The position numbers and the translations under genes were made by a program. The notes under the pieces are model-generated. The model did no database searches, was not told where the DNA came from, and saw only the letters and a list, made by a program, of their open reading frames with translations. From positions 1 to 49,819 of the forward strand of contig JBCBJZ010000006.1 of NCBI GenBank assembly GCA_038522635.1: a stretch of DNA of 49,819 bases, written 5' to 3'. How positions within the stretch are numbered: the stretch's first letter is position 1; each line of letters starts with the position of its first letter. This DNA comes from JBCBJZ01 sp038522635 (GTDB lineage Bacteria; Pseudomonadota; Alphaproteobacteria; Rhizobiales; Hyphomicrobiaceae). Below, piece after piece: positions 1-8,902 of the stretch.

Positions 1-1002
1 TGCGGCCTTTTGGAAGAAGCCAACGGCCTGCTTGCGGTCCTTGCCAACGCCGCGCCCCCGCCACAGCATGATCGCGAATTCAAGTTGGGCTGGCGGGTGG
101 CCGGCGCGCGCTGCCCGTCCAATCCAATGCGCGGCCTTCTTGACGTCGCGTTCAACGCCGCTGCCGAGCGCGTACAGCGTCCCAAGGTCGTACTGGGCCG
201 GCGCATGACCCGCCTGTGCGGCGCGGTCAAACAGAAGTGCGGCACGTTTGATGTCGTTCTTGTCACTGCGGGTGCGCGCGTAGATGAGCGCGAGGTTGTA
301 AGTTGCGAGAACGTGCCCGCTGCGTGCGGCCAACCGGAAGTAATCCGCGGCGATTTTGAGGTTCTTGATGACGCCTTTGCCGGTGGCGGCCATCACCCCG
401 TAGGCGAAAGCTGCCTGTTTGTCGCCAAGGCGGGCAGCGCGCGCGTACCAGCGGCCGGCTATGACGTCGTTGCGCGGGACGCCGTGCCCCCCGGCGTAGA
501 TGCGGCCGATCAAAGTGTGGGCTTGCGCATCACCGGCGGCGGCGGCCTGCCGGGCCATGCGTAGCGCTGTGAGGTATTTGCCGAGGTCGAAAGCGGTGTA
601 GGCGTCCTGGGCGAGCGCGGAAACCGTGCCGGGTTTGGTGGGCGTACCGCTCACTGTTGGCTTGCGAGCTTTGGTGGCCTGCGGCGATTTTTTGGCAGGC
701 GCTGCGGGCGCCCGCGTTGTGCGTTTGCGCTTCGCGTCCGGTTGGGTGCGCTGCCGTCCCTTCGGTTTTGCGGGTTTGGTGGTCGGCACTGCGGCGCGTG
801 GCTTGGATGGCGGCGTCGTGGCGCGGGTAGACCACGAACTGGTCTCAGCCAACGCCGCGGCGGGGGCAAGGCTCGTGACTACGGCCACCGCGCTCAAGAC
901 CAGCGCCGACAGGCGTGCCGCCCGCGCCATGCAAGCAGCCGCAGGCCTTGAGCGCCTGACATTCGTCTTTTGCGCTGCCGTTTGATGTCGCATCGTTGCC
1001 AT
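1..1002 (-). CDS. Secreted Sel1-repeat (TPR-like) protein, C-terminus cut by window edge
   Basis: Reading the minus strand from ATG 1002 gives an open frame to base 1, so the 3' end lies outside the window. GAGGAAAAGAAG just upstream of 1002 is a good ribosome binding site; an internal ATG at 930 is the alternative. A hydrophobic stretch ending near ALA-ET looks like a signal peptide, followed by about 80 residues rich in Lys, Pro, Ala and Thr. From about base 600 downwards come Sel1-like repeats, for example AAQAGHAPAQYDLG, with the usual Ala/Gly/Tyr/Leu spacing and about 36 residues per unit. Sel1 proteins are alpha-solenoid adaptors for protein-protein contacts, often periplasmic. The partner cannot be told. 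All plus-strand ORFs over this region are shadows. Confidence 0.8.
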   Translation of the reverse strand, partial: MATMRHQTAAQKTNVRRSRPAAACMARAARLSALVLSAVAVVTSLAPAAALAETSSWSTRATTPPSKPRAAVPTTKPAKPKGRQRTQPDAKRKRTTRAPAAPAKKSPQATKARKPTVSGTPTKPGTVSALAQDAYTAFDLGKYLTALRMARQAAAAGDAQAHTLIGRIYAGGHGVPRNDVIAGRWYARAARLGDKQAAFAYGVMAATGKGVIKNLKIAADYFRLAARSGHVLATYNLALIYARTRSDKNDIKRAALLFDRAAQAGHAPAQYDLGTLYALGSGVERDVKKAAHWIGRAARAGHPPAQLEFAIMLWRGRGVGKDRKQAVGFFQKAA

Positions 1003-1042
1003 GCTTCTTTTCCTCGCGCCGGTTGCCGCGAAGGTCGCACGC

Positions 1043-1981
1043 TTAGCCTTTGGCCTGCGTTTTCGCCCATGCGGTCCGCTGTGCTGATCCGCGCGCGATG
1101 GCGTCGGCGCAGGCTGCAATCGCGTCGTCGCCTTGCGTCCCATCCAAGGGCAGCGCGATGAACTCGACACCGCGGGACGCCAAAAATGCGGCTTCTTCGG
1201 GGCGGACGACGTCAAGCGCCATGCACGGCACTTGGAAAATCTGTGCCCACCACAGCGCGTGGGCGTGGCGTTGAGGGGGAGCGGTAGGGGCGGTGCTTGG
1301 GACGTCGCCGGTGACGTCACCAGCGACGTCAACGGTGACGTCATCAGTCACATCGCTCGTGAAGTCAGGAGAGGCGTTGGTGTTGGCACCGGGCCGCGCG
1401 CCAACCGCAGGCGCGGCGGGCCTAAAGGCAAGATAGTCAAGATCGGTTTCTGCCAGCACCATCGCGGCGTGGCGTTCGCCGCCCGGCTCGATGCCGATCA
1501 CCCGGTCGCGGCCGAGCGCTGCGCGCAGCGCGGCAACATCGACGCTGTCGTCGTCGCTTCCCCATTCGTGCTCGCGGGCGCTCGCGTCATCGCTACGGTG
1601 CAAACCATCGGCACCGATGCGGTTGGCCAACGCGAGCTCGTGCGCCAGATCGCCCGAGGATCGCAACAGCGCCACCGTTTCTGTGGCCCGCACGGCCGCG
1701 ACCAGCGCGGCGGCATGCGTTTCGTCGAGAACAGGCGATGGCCCCAGCTCCAGGATCACAACGGCCGGCGCATGCTTGAGCAGCGCCTGGATCTGCGGAA
1801 GCTCGAAGTCGGCAGCCGCAACGTCAAACACCATCTGCGTCGGCGCCGTATGCGCCACATGCGGCACCGTCGCGTCGATCGCGTCAATCACGGGGGACAC
1901 ATCGGCTGGCGACGAATCGGTCATGTCGCGCAAGGCGTCTTGAGGCAAACCTGCGCCGGTGTTGGTTCGCTCGTTAGCCAT
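1043..1981 (-). CDS. Thiamine-phosphate-synthase-like (ThiE/TenI fold) protein
   Basis: A 312-residue protein from ATG 1981, preceded by TAAGGGCG as ribosome binding site; the frame stays open to 2107 but the extra N-terminus is poor. The middle resembles divergent ThiE-like proteins of alphaproteobacteria: a GDLAHELALANRIGADGLH segment and a later IGIEPGGERHAAM segment recall the strand-loop phosphate-binding parts of the TIM barrel. The catalytic residues of true thiamine phosphate synthase are not clearly present, so a role in thiamine synthesis is unproven. An acidic Asp-Val-Thr low-complexity stretch, encoded by a 12-bp tandem repeat, sits where a surface loop would be. Its 3' end is 40 bp upstream of the Sel1 gene, with which it may be co-transcribed. 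Confidence 0.6.
   Translation of the reverse strand: MANERTNTGAGLPQDALRDMTDSSPADVSPVIDAIDATVPHVAHTAPTQMVFDVAAADFELPQIQALLKHAPAVVILELGPSPVLDETHAAALVAAVRATETVALLRSSGDLAHELALANRIGADGLHRSDDASAREHEWGSDDDSVDVAALRAALGRDRVIGIEPGGERHAAMVLAETDLDYLAFRPAAPAVGARPGANTNASPDFTSDVTDDVTVDVAGDVTGDVPSTAPTAPPQRHAHALWWAQIFQVPCMALDVVRPEEAAFLASRGVEFIALPLDGTQGDDAIAACADAIARGSAQRTAWAKTQAKG
1301..1372 (+). repeat. 12-bp in-frame tandem repeat inside the ThiE-like gene
   Basis: Six consecutive 12-base units begin with GACGTC or a variant (GACGTCGCCGGT, GACGTCACCAGC, GACGTCAACGGT, GACGTCATCAGT, then two decayed units). On the coding strand they add four residues each (Asp-Val-Thr/Ala-X), so copy-number change would keep the frame. 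Confidence 0.85.
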
Positions 1982-2109
1982 CGCGACGCCCTTACATTGT
2001 TCGCCGTGTGCATGCGCGCCACGAAGGGGCGCCGGCAGATTTGTGCATCCGTAGAAGGTGTTTGCGCTCATCGGACCCATAAATGTGTTCCACGTGCCAC
2101 GAAACACCC

Positions 2110-2139
2110 TTGGCGGTGATGCAACACTTAGACTAGGTT
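2110..2139 (+). promoter_or_regulatory. Candidate promoter for the TRAP binding-protein gene
   Basis: TTGGCG at 2110 and TAGGTT at 2134 are separated by 18 bases and lie about 70 bases upstream of ATG 2207. Both boxes match the sigma-70 consensus only in part. The position between divergent genes fits a promoter, but the call is weak. Confidence 0.3.
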
Positions 2140-2206
2140 CCGCTCGCGCTCAGGCGGGCCGTTCGGCACCGCCCAATCAAATCGAAAACATGGGAGACCA
2201 CACCAC

Positions 2207-3349
2207 ATGGATCGTCGTTCCTTCATCAAGAAGGCGGGCGTGGCCGCCGGCGCCGGCGTAGCCGCAACTTCGCTTGCGGTCTCAGCCAAGGCAGCCAGCC
2301 ACGCGAAGAAAGATGCAATGGCGGCTCCGGCCAGCGCCACCAAAAAGAAAGAGATGAACGTCGTCTCGACGTGGCCGAAGGATTTCCCGGGCCTTGGCAC
2401 CGGCGCACAGCGCCTCGCTAAGCGCATCGAGGACCTGACCGACGGCACGATCAAAGTGAACTATTTCGCCGCTGGCGAGCAGGTGCCGCCGTTCGGCTCG
2501 TTCGACCACGTGGCGTCGGGCAAGGCGCAAGCCTACCACGCCGCAGACTACTACTGGAAAGGCAAGCACCCGGGCTTCGCCTACTACACCGCTGTTCCGT
2601 TCGGCTTCATCTACACCGAAATGAACGCCTGGATTAACCACCTTGGCGGCCAGCAGCTGTGGGACAAGCTCGGCGGCGAATTCGGCGTGAAGTGCTTCGC
2701 AGCCGGCAACACCGGCGTGCAGATGGGCGGTTGGTTCCGTAAGGAAATCAACTCGGCCGACGACCTCAAAGGCCTGAAGATGCGCATCCCGGGCCTTGGC
2801 GGCGACGTCATGGCCAAGCTTGGCGCCTCGCCCGTGTCGCTGCCCGGCGGTCAGATCTACGAAAACCTGACCTCAGGCGCGATCGATGCGACGGAATGGG
2901 TTGGCCCGTGGAACGACTACGCGATGAAGTTCTACGAAGCCGCGAAGTTCTACTACTACCCTGGCATGCACGAGCCCGCCTCGCAGCTCGCCTTCGGCAT
3001 GAACGCCTCCTTCTGGGGCAGCCTGTCGAAGAACGAGCAGATCATGATCCAGGCCGCCTGTGCTGAAGAAACGCTGAACTCGATGTCCGAGTACAACGCC
3101 AAGAACGGTGAGTTCCTGGCCAAGCTGCGCAACGACCACGGCGTCAAGCTGCGTCGCTTCAACGAAGACATCTACGACAGCTTCGGTAAGGCCGCGAACG
3201 AAGTGTTCGAGACCACCCGTCAGCACTCGAAACTGGCTGGCGAAATCCACGAAAGCTTCCTGAAGGCACGTCAAGATGTCGGCGCCTGGATGAACCTTTC
3301 GGACGGCCCGTACTTGGCTGAGCGCAACCGGGTGCTCGGCGTCGAGTAA
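2207..3349 (+). CDS. dctP: TRAP transporter substrate-binding protein (DctP family, TAT-exported)
   Basis: A 380-residue periplasmic binding protein that delivers an organic acid to the membrane subunits encoded downstream. The N-terminus has a twin-arginine signal (RRSFIKKAG, then an Ala/Gly-rich core ending at AKA), so it is exported folded. The motif ATEWVGPWND and the region GLKMRIPGLGG match the DctP family, most like the branch containing the 2-oxoacid binder TakP; the Glu-Trp pair is in the ligand pocket there. A 2-oxo acid or related carboxylate is therefore the best guess for ligand, inferred only. It is followed by a strong terminator, so it is probably made in excess over the permease subunits, as is usual for binding proteins. 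Confidence 0.92.
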   Translation: MDRRSFIKKAGVAAGAGVAATSLAVSAKAASHAKKDAMAAPASATKKKEMNVVSTWPKDFPGLGTGAQRLAKRIEDLTDGTIKVNYFAAGEQVPPFGSFDHVASGKAQAYHAADYYWKGKHPGFAYYTAVPFGFIYTEMNAWINHLGGQQLWDKLGGEFGVKCFAAGNTGVQMGGWFRKEINSADDLKGLKMRIPGLGGDVMAKLGASPVSLPGGQIYENLTSGAIDATEWVGPWNDYAMKFYEAAKFYYYPGMHEPASQLAFGMNASFWGSLSKNEQIMIQAACAEETLNSMSEYNAKNGEFLAKLRNDHGVKLRRFNEDIYDSFGKAANEVFETTRQHSKLAGEIHESFLKARQDVGAWMNLSDGPYLAERNRVLGVE

Positions 3350-3376
3350 GACCGCTTCGGTCTTGATGACGACATC

Positions 3377-3415
3377 GGGCGGGTCTGATCGGCGATCGGG
3401 CCCGCCCTTTTCTTT
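3377..3415 (+). terminator. Strong rho-independent terminator after dctP
   Basis: A 14-bp stem (arms 3377-3390 and 3394-3407, three G-T wobbles, three-base loop GGC) is followed directly by TTTTCTTT. It separates dctP from dctQM and would lower permease expression relative to the binding protein. Confidence 0.88.
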
Positions 3416-3754
3416 GACGCTCAGGCCATGGCGCTTGCAGACCTAATCCCGCGTGCTGGAACCGGCCAAGGCGCCCACGCGCTGAAGAAGCGCACAAGAG
3501 CCAAGGCGCAAGGGTGGTCACGCCGCAACGCCAGCTGCGCGACATCAACCTTTCGAAGGTTTAGGCGCTACACATTGCCTGCTGGGGCTGTCACTTTAGC
3601 TTGACGAGGCGAACCATGCGTTTGCGGCGTCAAGGCCCGCGCAGCGGTGCTGCCGATGGTGCGAAGATCGCTCATCCAGCTTCAGCTGTGAAGGCAACCG
3701 CCGCAACACTGCATCGAACACCGCATCAAAAACCGCGAGGCCGATCGAGAGACC
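3416..3754. other. Gap between dctP terminator and dctQ
   Basis: No convincing gene. A 45-codon basic ORF (3428-3565) lacks a ribosome binding site and a recognisable domain. A short palindrome AACCTTTCGAAGGTT lies near 3549, without a T-tract. A TTGACG at 3600 has no good -10 partner. The promoter or processing site for dctQM, if any, should be here. Confidence 0.4.
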
Positions 3755-4822
3755 ATGAGCGCAGATGCCGTCGCCGCCCCGACCGATGCGCCCGCCGGGG
3801 CCGCCGAACCCGTCCGCGAGGGCGTCGCCATCACCGGTGGCGCGCTAACTTTCGCGGTGCGCTTTTTCAGTTGGGGCACCGTGGCGGCGTTGCTGGTGTT
3901 TCTGGTCAACAACTACCTGACGTTCTGGCAGGGCTGGCCTGGAGCTGACAGCGTCGCAGCGACCTTCGGGCTCGGCAACGGGCAGGGCACACCGGGTACC
4001 TTCGGTTGGCTGCAGTTTCTAGCTTATCCCGCACTGCTGGCGCTGACCGCAGTTCTCGTGGTCTCATCCACCGGGCGCACGTTGCGAGTTGAAGCCGCTT
4101 CCCTGAGTGATCTCAGCGCGTGGGTGATCCGCGTCGCGTTCTGGATCGTGTTCCTGGTCGGCCTCGCCGACATGGTGATCTCGTTCGCCCGCGTTGAGGG
4201 CTTGCTGCCCGCCTGGACCACGCCCGAACTTGCGCAAAAGCTGGGACGATCCACCTTCCGCGGCACTTATGTGCATATGCCGCTCGTCGGGGTTGCCTTG
4301 ATCCTGGCGTCGATCACGCGCGGGATCACGTTCATTTGGCTGGCGCTGCTGGTGGTGGTGGCCGAGTTCGCGATCGTCATCACGCGCTTCATCTTTTCCT
4401 ACGAACAAGCCTTCATGGGCGACCTCGTCCGCTTCTGGTACGCAGCCCTGTTCCTGTTTGCGAGCGCTTATACGCTGTTGGAAGAGGGGCATGTGCGCGT
4501 CGACGTCGTCTACGCCAGCTTCAAGCGCAAAACACGCGGCTACATCAACGCCTGGGGTTCGTTGCTGCTGGGGTTGCCGCTGTGCTGGTCGATCTTGATC
4601 GTCGGCATGGGTAACAAGGCCTCGCTGATCAACTCACCTTTGCTGATCTTCGAAGTGAGCCAGTCCGGCTTCGGCATGTACGTGAAGTACCTGATGGCGG
4701 GCTTCATCGCGATCTTCGCGATCTCCATGATGATCCAGTTCGTCTCTTACCTCTGCGATAGCGTCGCTGAGATCCGTGATGAGCCGGGCGGGCGCGCCCC
4801 TGCCGAAGAGGTGGTCCACTGA
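3755..4822 (+). CDS. dctQ: TRAP transporter small permease subunit with extra N-terminal membrane segments (DctQ)
   Basis: The 355-residue product is about twice the usual DctQ length (roughly 160-200). The C-terminal part, about residues 190-340, is the recognisable four-helix DctQ unit, with the family segment LLEEGHVRVDV. The first 180 residues carry additional hydrophobic helices near 30-55, 85-105, 125-150 and 170-190. DctQ is the non-conserved partner of DctM, both in the inner membrane, and is needed for Na+-driven uptake. GAGAG precedes ATG 3755. The long N-terminus probably matches the enlarged DctM of the same transporter. Long DctQ subunits go with TakP-type systems as far as I recall. 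Confidence 0.85.
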   Translation: MSADAVAAPTDAPAGAAEPVREGVAITGGALTFAVRFFSWGTVAALLVFLVNNYLTFWQGWPGADSVAATFGLGNGQGTPGTFGWLQFLAYPALLALTAVLVVSSTGRTLRVEAASLSDLSAWVIRVAFWIVFLVGLADMVISFARVEGLLPAWTTPELAQKLGRSTFRGTYVHMPLVGVALILASITRGITFIWLALLVVVAEFAIVITRFIFSYEQAFMGDLVRFWYAALFLFASAYTLLEEGHVRVDVVYASFKRKTRGYINAWGSLLLGLPLCWSILIVGMGNKASLINSPLLIFEVSQSGFGMYVKYLMAGFIAIFAISMMIQFVSYLCDSVAEIRDEPGGRAPAEEVVH

Positions 4823-4956
4823 TGGTATGCCGCGCGCCGCGCGCCGACGCCGCAGGCAGATTTGTACGTCTCCTCTTCCGACACGCGACCGCTCAGCCCT
4901 GCCAACCTTCCGCCTTTGGGCGTCCCGACCTCATGCCACAACGAGCCTGACACGCC

Positions 4957-7611
4957 ATGGAACTGTTCTTCCTCGCCCTGCTGTTCTTCCTGATGGCCTT
5001 CGCCCTGGCGTCTGGCTATCCGGTCGCTTTCGCGTTGCCCGGTGCCGCGATCCTGTCGATCCTGTTGGCGGCTTTTGCGGGCTGGCTGTTTGAGGGTAAC
5101 GCGGACGAATACTTCGTGCAGGGCGGTTGGGAGGAATGGCTCGCCGCCGGGGTCATCAACTTCAGAGGCGTTTACTGGGAAGTCGAACGCGACACCCTGA
5201 TCGCGATCCCGCTGTTCGTGTTCATGGGGATCATGCTGCAGCGCTCGAAGATCGCGGAAGACCTGCTCGTCACGATGGCGCAGCTGTTCGGCCCGGTGCC
5301 GGGCGGCCTTGGGATCTCGGTTGTGTTTGTGGGCGCGCTATTGGCAGCGACCACCGGCATTCTGGGCGCAACCGTCGTCGCGATGGGGTTGATCTCGCTG
5401 CCAGCGATGATGCGCAACAACTATTCGAATGCGCTCGCCTCCGGCACCATCGCGGCGTCGGGCACGTTGGGGCAGATCATCCCGCCCTCGATCGTGCTGA
5501 TCATCCTCGCCGACCAGCTTTCCAACGCGGTCGACCAGGCTGAGACCGCCCGCAAGGCGTTGCACAAGGAGAGCACCGGCCAGTTCTCGATGCCGTCGGA
5601 ATTCTCCGTCTCATCGACCAGCGCGGGCGACATGTTCTTGGGCGCGCTTGTGCCGGGGCTGATCCTCGTTGGCCTCTACATGCTCTTCATCCTGGTGGTG
5701 GCTTTGGTGCGCCCGAAGATGGCACCGGCTGTCCGCGTGGAGGGCAAATGGGATTTCGCCTTTTGGCGCAACGTTGTCCTCGCGTTGGTGCCACCGCTAA
5801 CGCTCATCCTCGCGGTGCTCGGCTCGATCATCCTTGGCGTTGCGACCGTCAACCAGGCCGGCGCCATTGGCGCCGTCGGCGCGATGATCATGGCCGGCTA
5901 CCGGCTGATGGAAGGCCAGCGCGGCGCGTTCTACCCGGCGATCATTGCCGGCGTATCGCTGGTTGCGATCGCCATCATCACCAGCAACTACGAACTCAAC
6001 GTCAAGAACATCCGCACCGCCGACGACCAGTTCGGCGTCACCATGGCGGTGATCGCGGTTGCGTTTTTCCTGCTCGCGGTCATCTGGAGTGGCTGGCGCA
6101 CGTTCCGTATCGACAACACGTTGCGCGGCGTCATGATCGATACCGCGAAGACCACATCGCTCGTGTTCATTATTCTGTTGGGTGCCGCGATGCTGACGGC
6201 GGCGTTCCGCGCGTTCGGTGGGGAAGAACTCGTGCGCGAGTTTCTGCAGACGCTGCCGGGGGGCTTCTGGGCGCAGTTCATCATCGTGATGGCCGTAATT
6301 TTCCTGCTCGGCTTCTTCCTCGACTTCATCGAGATCGCGGTGGTGGTGGTGCCGATCGTGGCGCCCATCCTGCTGATGGATCCCTCAGCCAACATCACCG
6401 CGGTCTGGCTCGGCGTGATGATCGGGCTTAACATTCAGACGTCGTTCTTAACGCCGCCCTTCGGTTTTGCGCTGTTCTACCTGCGCGGCGTCGCGCCAGC
6501 CGCGTTGAAGACCGTACAGATCTACAAGGGCGTGGTGCCTTTCATCATTTTGCAGCTCGTCGCGCTTGGCATCGTCGGCTCCTATCCGCCTTTGGTGAAT
6601 TACCTGCCGCTGCGGTTGTCGCTCACCGCTGACACCGCGCCACCACCGCTTAATCCGAAGCTGCAGCCGTGCATCGAAGAATACGTGTTCGCCGAATACG
6701 CTGCGCGGGGTGACACCATCCGCCAGGCGATCGCGCGGGCGCAGGAGCAGGACCTCTCGTACTTACCCTCCAACGTGCGCTCCGACCTGCAAGGCGCGTT
6801 CAAGAAGGCTGGCGCCACCTTCGGCATGCTGCAGGCGATCGCGGCGACGGAGAAGGACCTTAAGGCGGCCGTGCCCGCCTACCGCCCGCTGCACCGGGAG
6901 GTGCGTGCTCTGGAGCGCCGCCGTCGCCTGCTGAAAAAGGAAATCGACCTGCTGTCCACCACGATGCGTCGCCTGGAGGTCAACCAGACGGCGCGGCGCG
7001 ATGAACTGCAGACGGAGATCGCGCACCTGGAGGACCAGCGCCAGGCGTTGCTGAAGGAGATCCCGGCCGGTTGGAAAGATGCCAACGCGGCCTTCGCCAA
7101 AGTGCGCAAGGCCGACATGGATGCCCGCCGTGCTTACCGGCGCAACGTGGACGCCGCCTATGAGCCGATCCGTGAGACGATTGCGGTGATCGGCAGCGCG
7201 CCGGCGCTGATCGCACTGAAGACGGAGGTTGCGGGCCTGCGCAAGGCGCTGGAGGAGCTTGATCGGAAGGCCGCGCGCAAGGCGGTGAAGGATGTTGTGC
7301 GCAAGCTCAACCGGGTGAAGGGCGCGCGCCGCATCGGCTCTTCGCTGAACCGCGTCGCCCGCACCTTGCGGCGTCGCACGCCCAACATGGAGAAGGCGCA
7401 GAGCCAACTGGCGAAGGCGATCGAGCGCTTCGATCAAGATGTGGCGTGGCGTCAGCGGGCGCGCACCGATCTGCTGCCGGGGCTGCAAACCTACGAGGCG
7501 GCGATCCGCGATACGATCGGCTTGCGCTTGCAACCCAAGATACCGCGCGAGCAGGCGCTGTTCATTGCCGGCTGCAACGCCAACCATCGTGACATCTCGC
7601 TGAACTTCTGA
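4957..7611 (+). CDS. dctM: TRAP transporter large permease subunit with C-terminal coiled-coil domain (DctM)
   Basis: The 884-residue product is about twice a standard DctM (about 430). Residues 1-550 are the multi-helix transporter core; segments such as GGLGISVVFVGALLAATTGI and SGTLGQIIPPSIVL are hallmark DctM loops. Two stretches are inserted in the core, one hydrophilic near 190-220 and one with extra helices near 325-400. Residues 551-884 are soluble, charged and helical; 644-703 form a strongly heptad-like coiled coil rich in Arg, Glu and Leu. The core is the elevator domain that moves the substrate with Na+. The tail's job is unknown; it may bind a cytosolic partner or oligomerise. The start at 4957 lacks a strong ribosome binding site. 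Confidence 0.88.
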   Translation: MELFFLALLFFLMAFALASGYPVAFALPGAAILSILLAAFAGWLFEGNADEYFVQGGWEEWLAAGVINFRGVYWEVERDTLIAIPLFVFMGIMLQRSKIAEDLLVTMAQLFGPVPGGLGISVVFVGALLAATTGILGATVVAMGLISLPAMMRNNYSNALASGTIAASGTLGQIIPPSIVLIILADQLSNAVDQAETARKALHKESTGQFSMPSEFSVSSTSAGDMFLGALVPGLILVGLYMLFILVVALVRPKMAPAVRVEGKWDFAFWRNVVLALVPPLTLILAVLGSIILGVATVNQAGAIGAVGAMIMAGYRLMEGQRGAFYPAIIAGVSLVAIAIITSNYELNVKNIRTADDQFGVTMAVIAVAFFLLAVIWSGWRTFRIDNTLRGVMIDTAKTTSLVFIILLGAAMLTAAFRAFGGEELVREFLQTLPGGFWAQFIIVMAVIFLLGFFLDFIEIAVVVVPIVAPILLMDPSANITAVWLGVMIGLNIQTSFLTPPFGFALFYLRGVAPAALKTVQIYKGVVPFIILQLVALGIVGSYPPLVNYLPLRLSLTADTAPPPLNPKLQPCIEEYVFAEYAARGDTIRQAIARAQEQDLSYLPSNVRSDLQGAFKKAGATFGMLQAIAATEKDLKAAVPAYRPLHREVRALERRRRLLKKEIDLLSTTMRRLEVNQTARRDELQTEIAHLEDQRQALLKEIPAGWKDANAAFAKVRKADMDARRAYRRNVDAAYEPIRETIAVIGSAPALIALKTEVAGLRKALEELDRKAARKAVKDVVRKLNRVKGARRIGSSLNRVARTLRRRTPNMEKAQSQLAKAIERFDQDVAWRQRARTDLLPGLQTYEAAIRDTIGLRLQPKIPREQALFIAGCNANHRDISLNF

Positions 7612-7684
7612 TGCTGATGGACGCTTAACTTTCGCGCGCCACGCTGGCACACTCTAGGGGTTGTGACATGCGCGGAGGCCTAGC

Positions 7685-8902
7685 GTGAACGCGGAACCAC
7701 CAAACCTGGACGCCAACGATCCGTTGGGCCTCAGCGCCGAAGAGGCGATGTTCCGTGATAGCGTGCGGGGTTTCGCCCAAGCGCATTTGGCCGAAGGGGC
7801 GCTCGCGCGCGCGCACGCCGGCGCTTACCCCTTCGACGTCGCCCGCCTGTTCGCAGCCCAAGGCCTGCTCGGAATCACGTTGCCGGTCAGTGAGGGCGGC
7901 CAGGGCGGCAGCTTGATGGATGCGGTCATCGCAATCCAGGAAGTCGCGCTCGTCTGCCCCCGCAGCGCCGATGTGGTGCAGGCCGGGACATTCGGGCCCA
8001 TCCGCACCTTCGCCGAATACGGCACGCCCGCACAGAAGGAGCGCTACCTCAAGCCGCTGCTCACCGGAGACATCGTCATCGCACTTGGCATGTCGGAGCC
8101 GGCCGCGGGCTCCGCCGTCACAGACCTTGCAACGAGCGCACGGCCCGATGGCGACGGCTTTCGGCTCAAGGGCAGCAAGGTGTTCTCGACGCATTCGCCG
8201 CACGCCGATGTGTTCTTGATCTACTGCCGCTTCGGCGAAGGTGTCGGCGGGATCGGCTCGGTGCTGGTGGAGCGCGGCCAGGATGGCTTCGATATCGGCA
8301 AGCCCAGCCGGTTTATGAATGGGGAAGACTGGGCCCAGCTCTATTTCGACGATGTGCGCATTGAACCTGAGAACGTTTTGTTGCCAGCCGGCGGTTTCAA
8401 GCGTCAGATCCAGGGCTTCAACGTCGAGCGCATCGGTAACGCCTCGCGCTCGCTGGCGGTGGGGCGACACGCCTTCAACTTGGCGCGCGCGCATGTGTTG
8501 GAGCGTGAGCAGTTCGGGCGTCCCCTGGCGGAGTTTCAGGGGCTGCAATGGTCGTTCGTCGACATGGCGATGAAGCTTGAGCAGGCGCAGTTGATGCTTT
8601 ACGCCGCCGCGCGCTCTGCCGCTTCGGGTGGCCTGCCCGATCCACACCGTGTTGCGATGGCCAAGCTTGCCTGCAACCAGGCCGGCTTCGAGGTTGCGAA
8701 TGCGGCGATGCAGGCGATGGGCGCAACCGGTTTTTCGCAGGATTGCCTGGTCGAATATTGCGTGCGCCGAGCGCGCGCCTGGATGATCGCCGGTGGGTCC
8801 GTAGAGATCATCAAGAATCGCATCGCAGAAGGCGTCTTCGGGCGGCGCTTCTCGCAACGCCCTGAAGGGCCGCCAACGCCGCGCGTTGCGTTGAAGCCAT
8901 GA
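7685..8902 (+). CDS. Acyl-CoA dehydrogenase family flavoprotein
   Basis: 405 residues; GTG start at 7685 with GGAGG six bases upstream. It should oxidise an acyl-CoA to the 2,3-enoyl-CoA and pass electrons to ETF. The three family domains are present: N-terminal helices (1-120), beta domain (about 125-215; GMSEPAAGSAVTDLATSA is the FAD/acyl loop) and C-terminal helices with EREQFGRPLAEFQGLQW. Near the C-terminus the motif is AGGSVEIIKNRIAE, so the classical MCAD-type catalytic Glu position holds Gly; many members of the GG(T/S)xEI subclass share this. It overlaps the next gene by ATGA, so the pair is translationally coupled. The substrate chain cannot be read from sequence. Confidence 0.9.
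   Translation: MNAEPPNLDANDPLGLSAEEAMFRDSVRGFAQAHLAEGALARAHAGAYPFDVARLFAAQGLLGITLPVSEGGQGGSLMDAVIAIQEVALVCPRSADVVQAGTFGPIRTFAEYGTPAQKERYLKPLLTGDIVIALGMSEPAAGSAVTDLATSARPDGDGFRLKGSKVFSTHSPHADVFLIYCRFGEGVGGIGSVLVERGQDGFDIGKPSRFMNGEDWAQLYFDDVRIEPENVLLPAGGFKRQIQGFNVERIGNASRSLAVGRHAFNLARAHVLEREQFGRPLAEFQGLQWSFVDMAMKLEQAQLMLYAAARSAASGGLPDPHRVAMAKLACNQAGFEVANAAMQAMGATGFSQDCLVEYCVRRARAWMIAGGSVEIIKNRIAEGVFGRRFSQRPEGPPTPRVALKP

Noticed and set aside
1133..2119. 328-codon plus-strand ORF over the ThiE-like gene
   Set aside because: Arg/His-rich shadow; the minus frame has family-like segments and a better start.
3428..3565. 45-codon basic ORF after the dctP terminator
   Set aside because: No ribosome binding site, no recognisable domain, lies just past a terminator.
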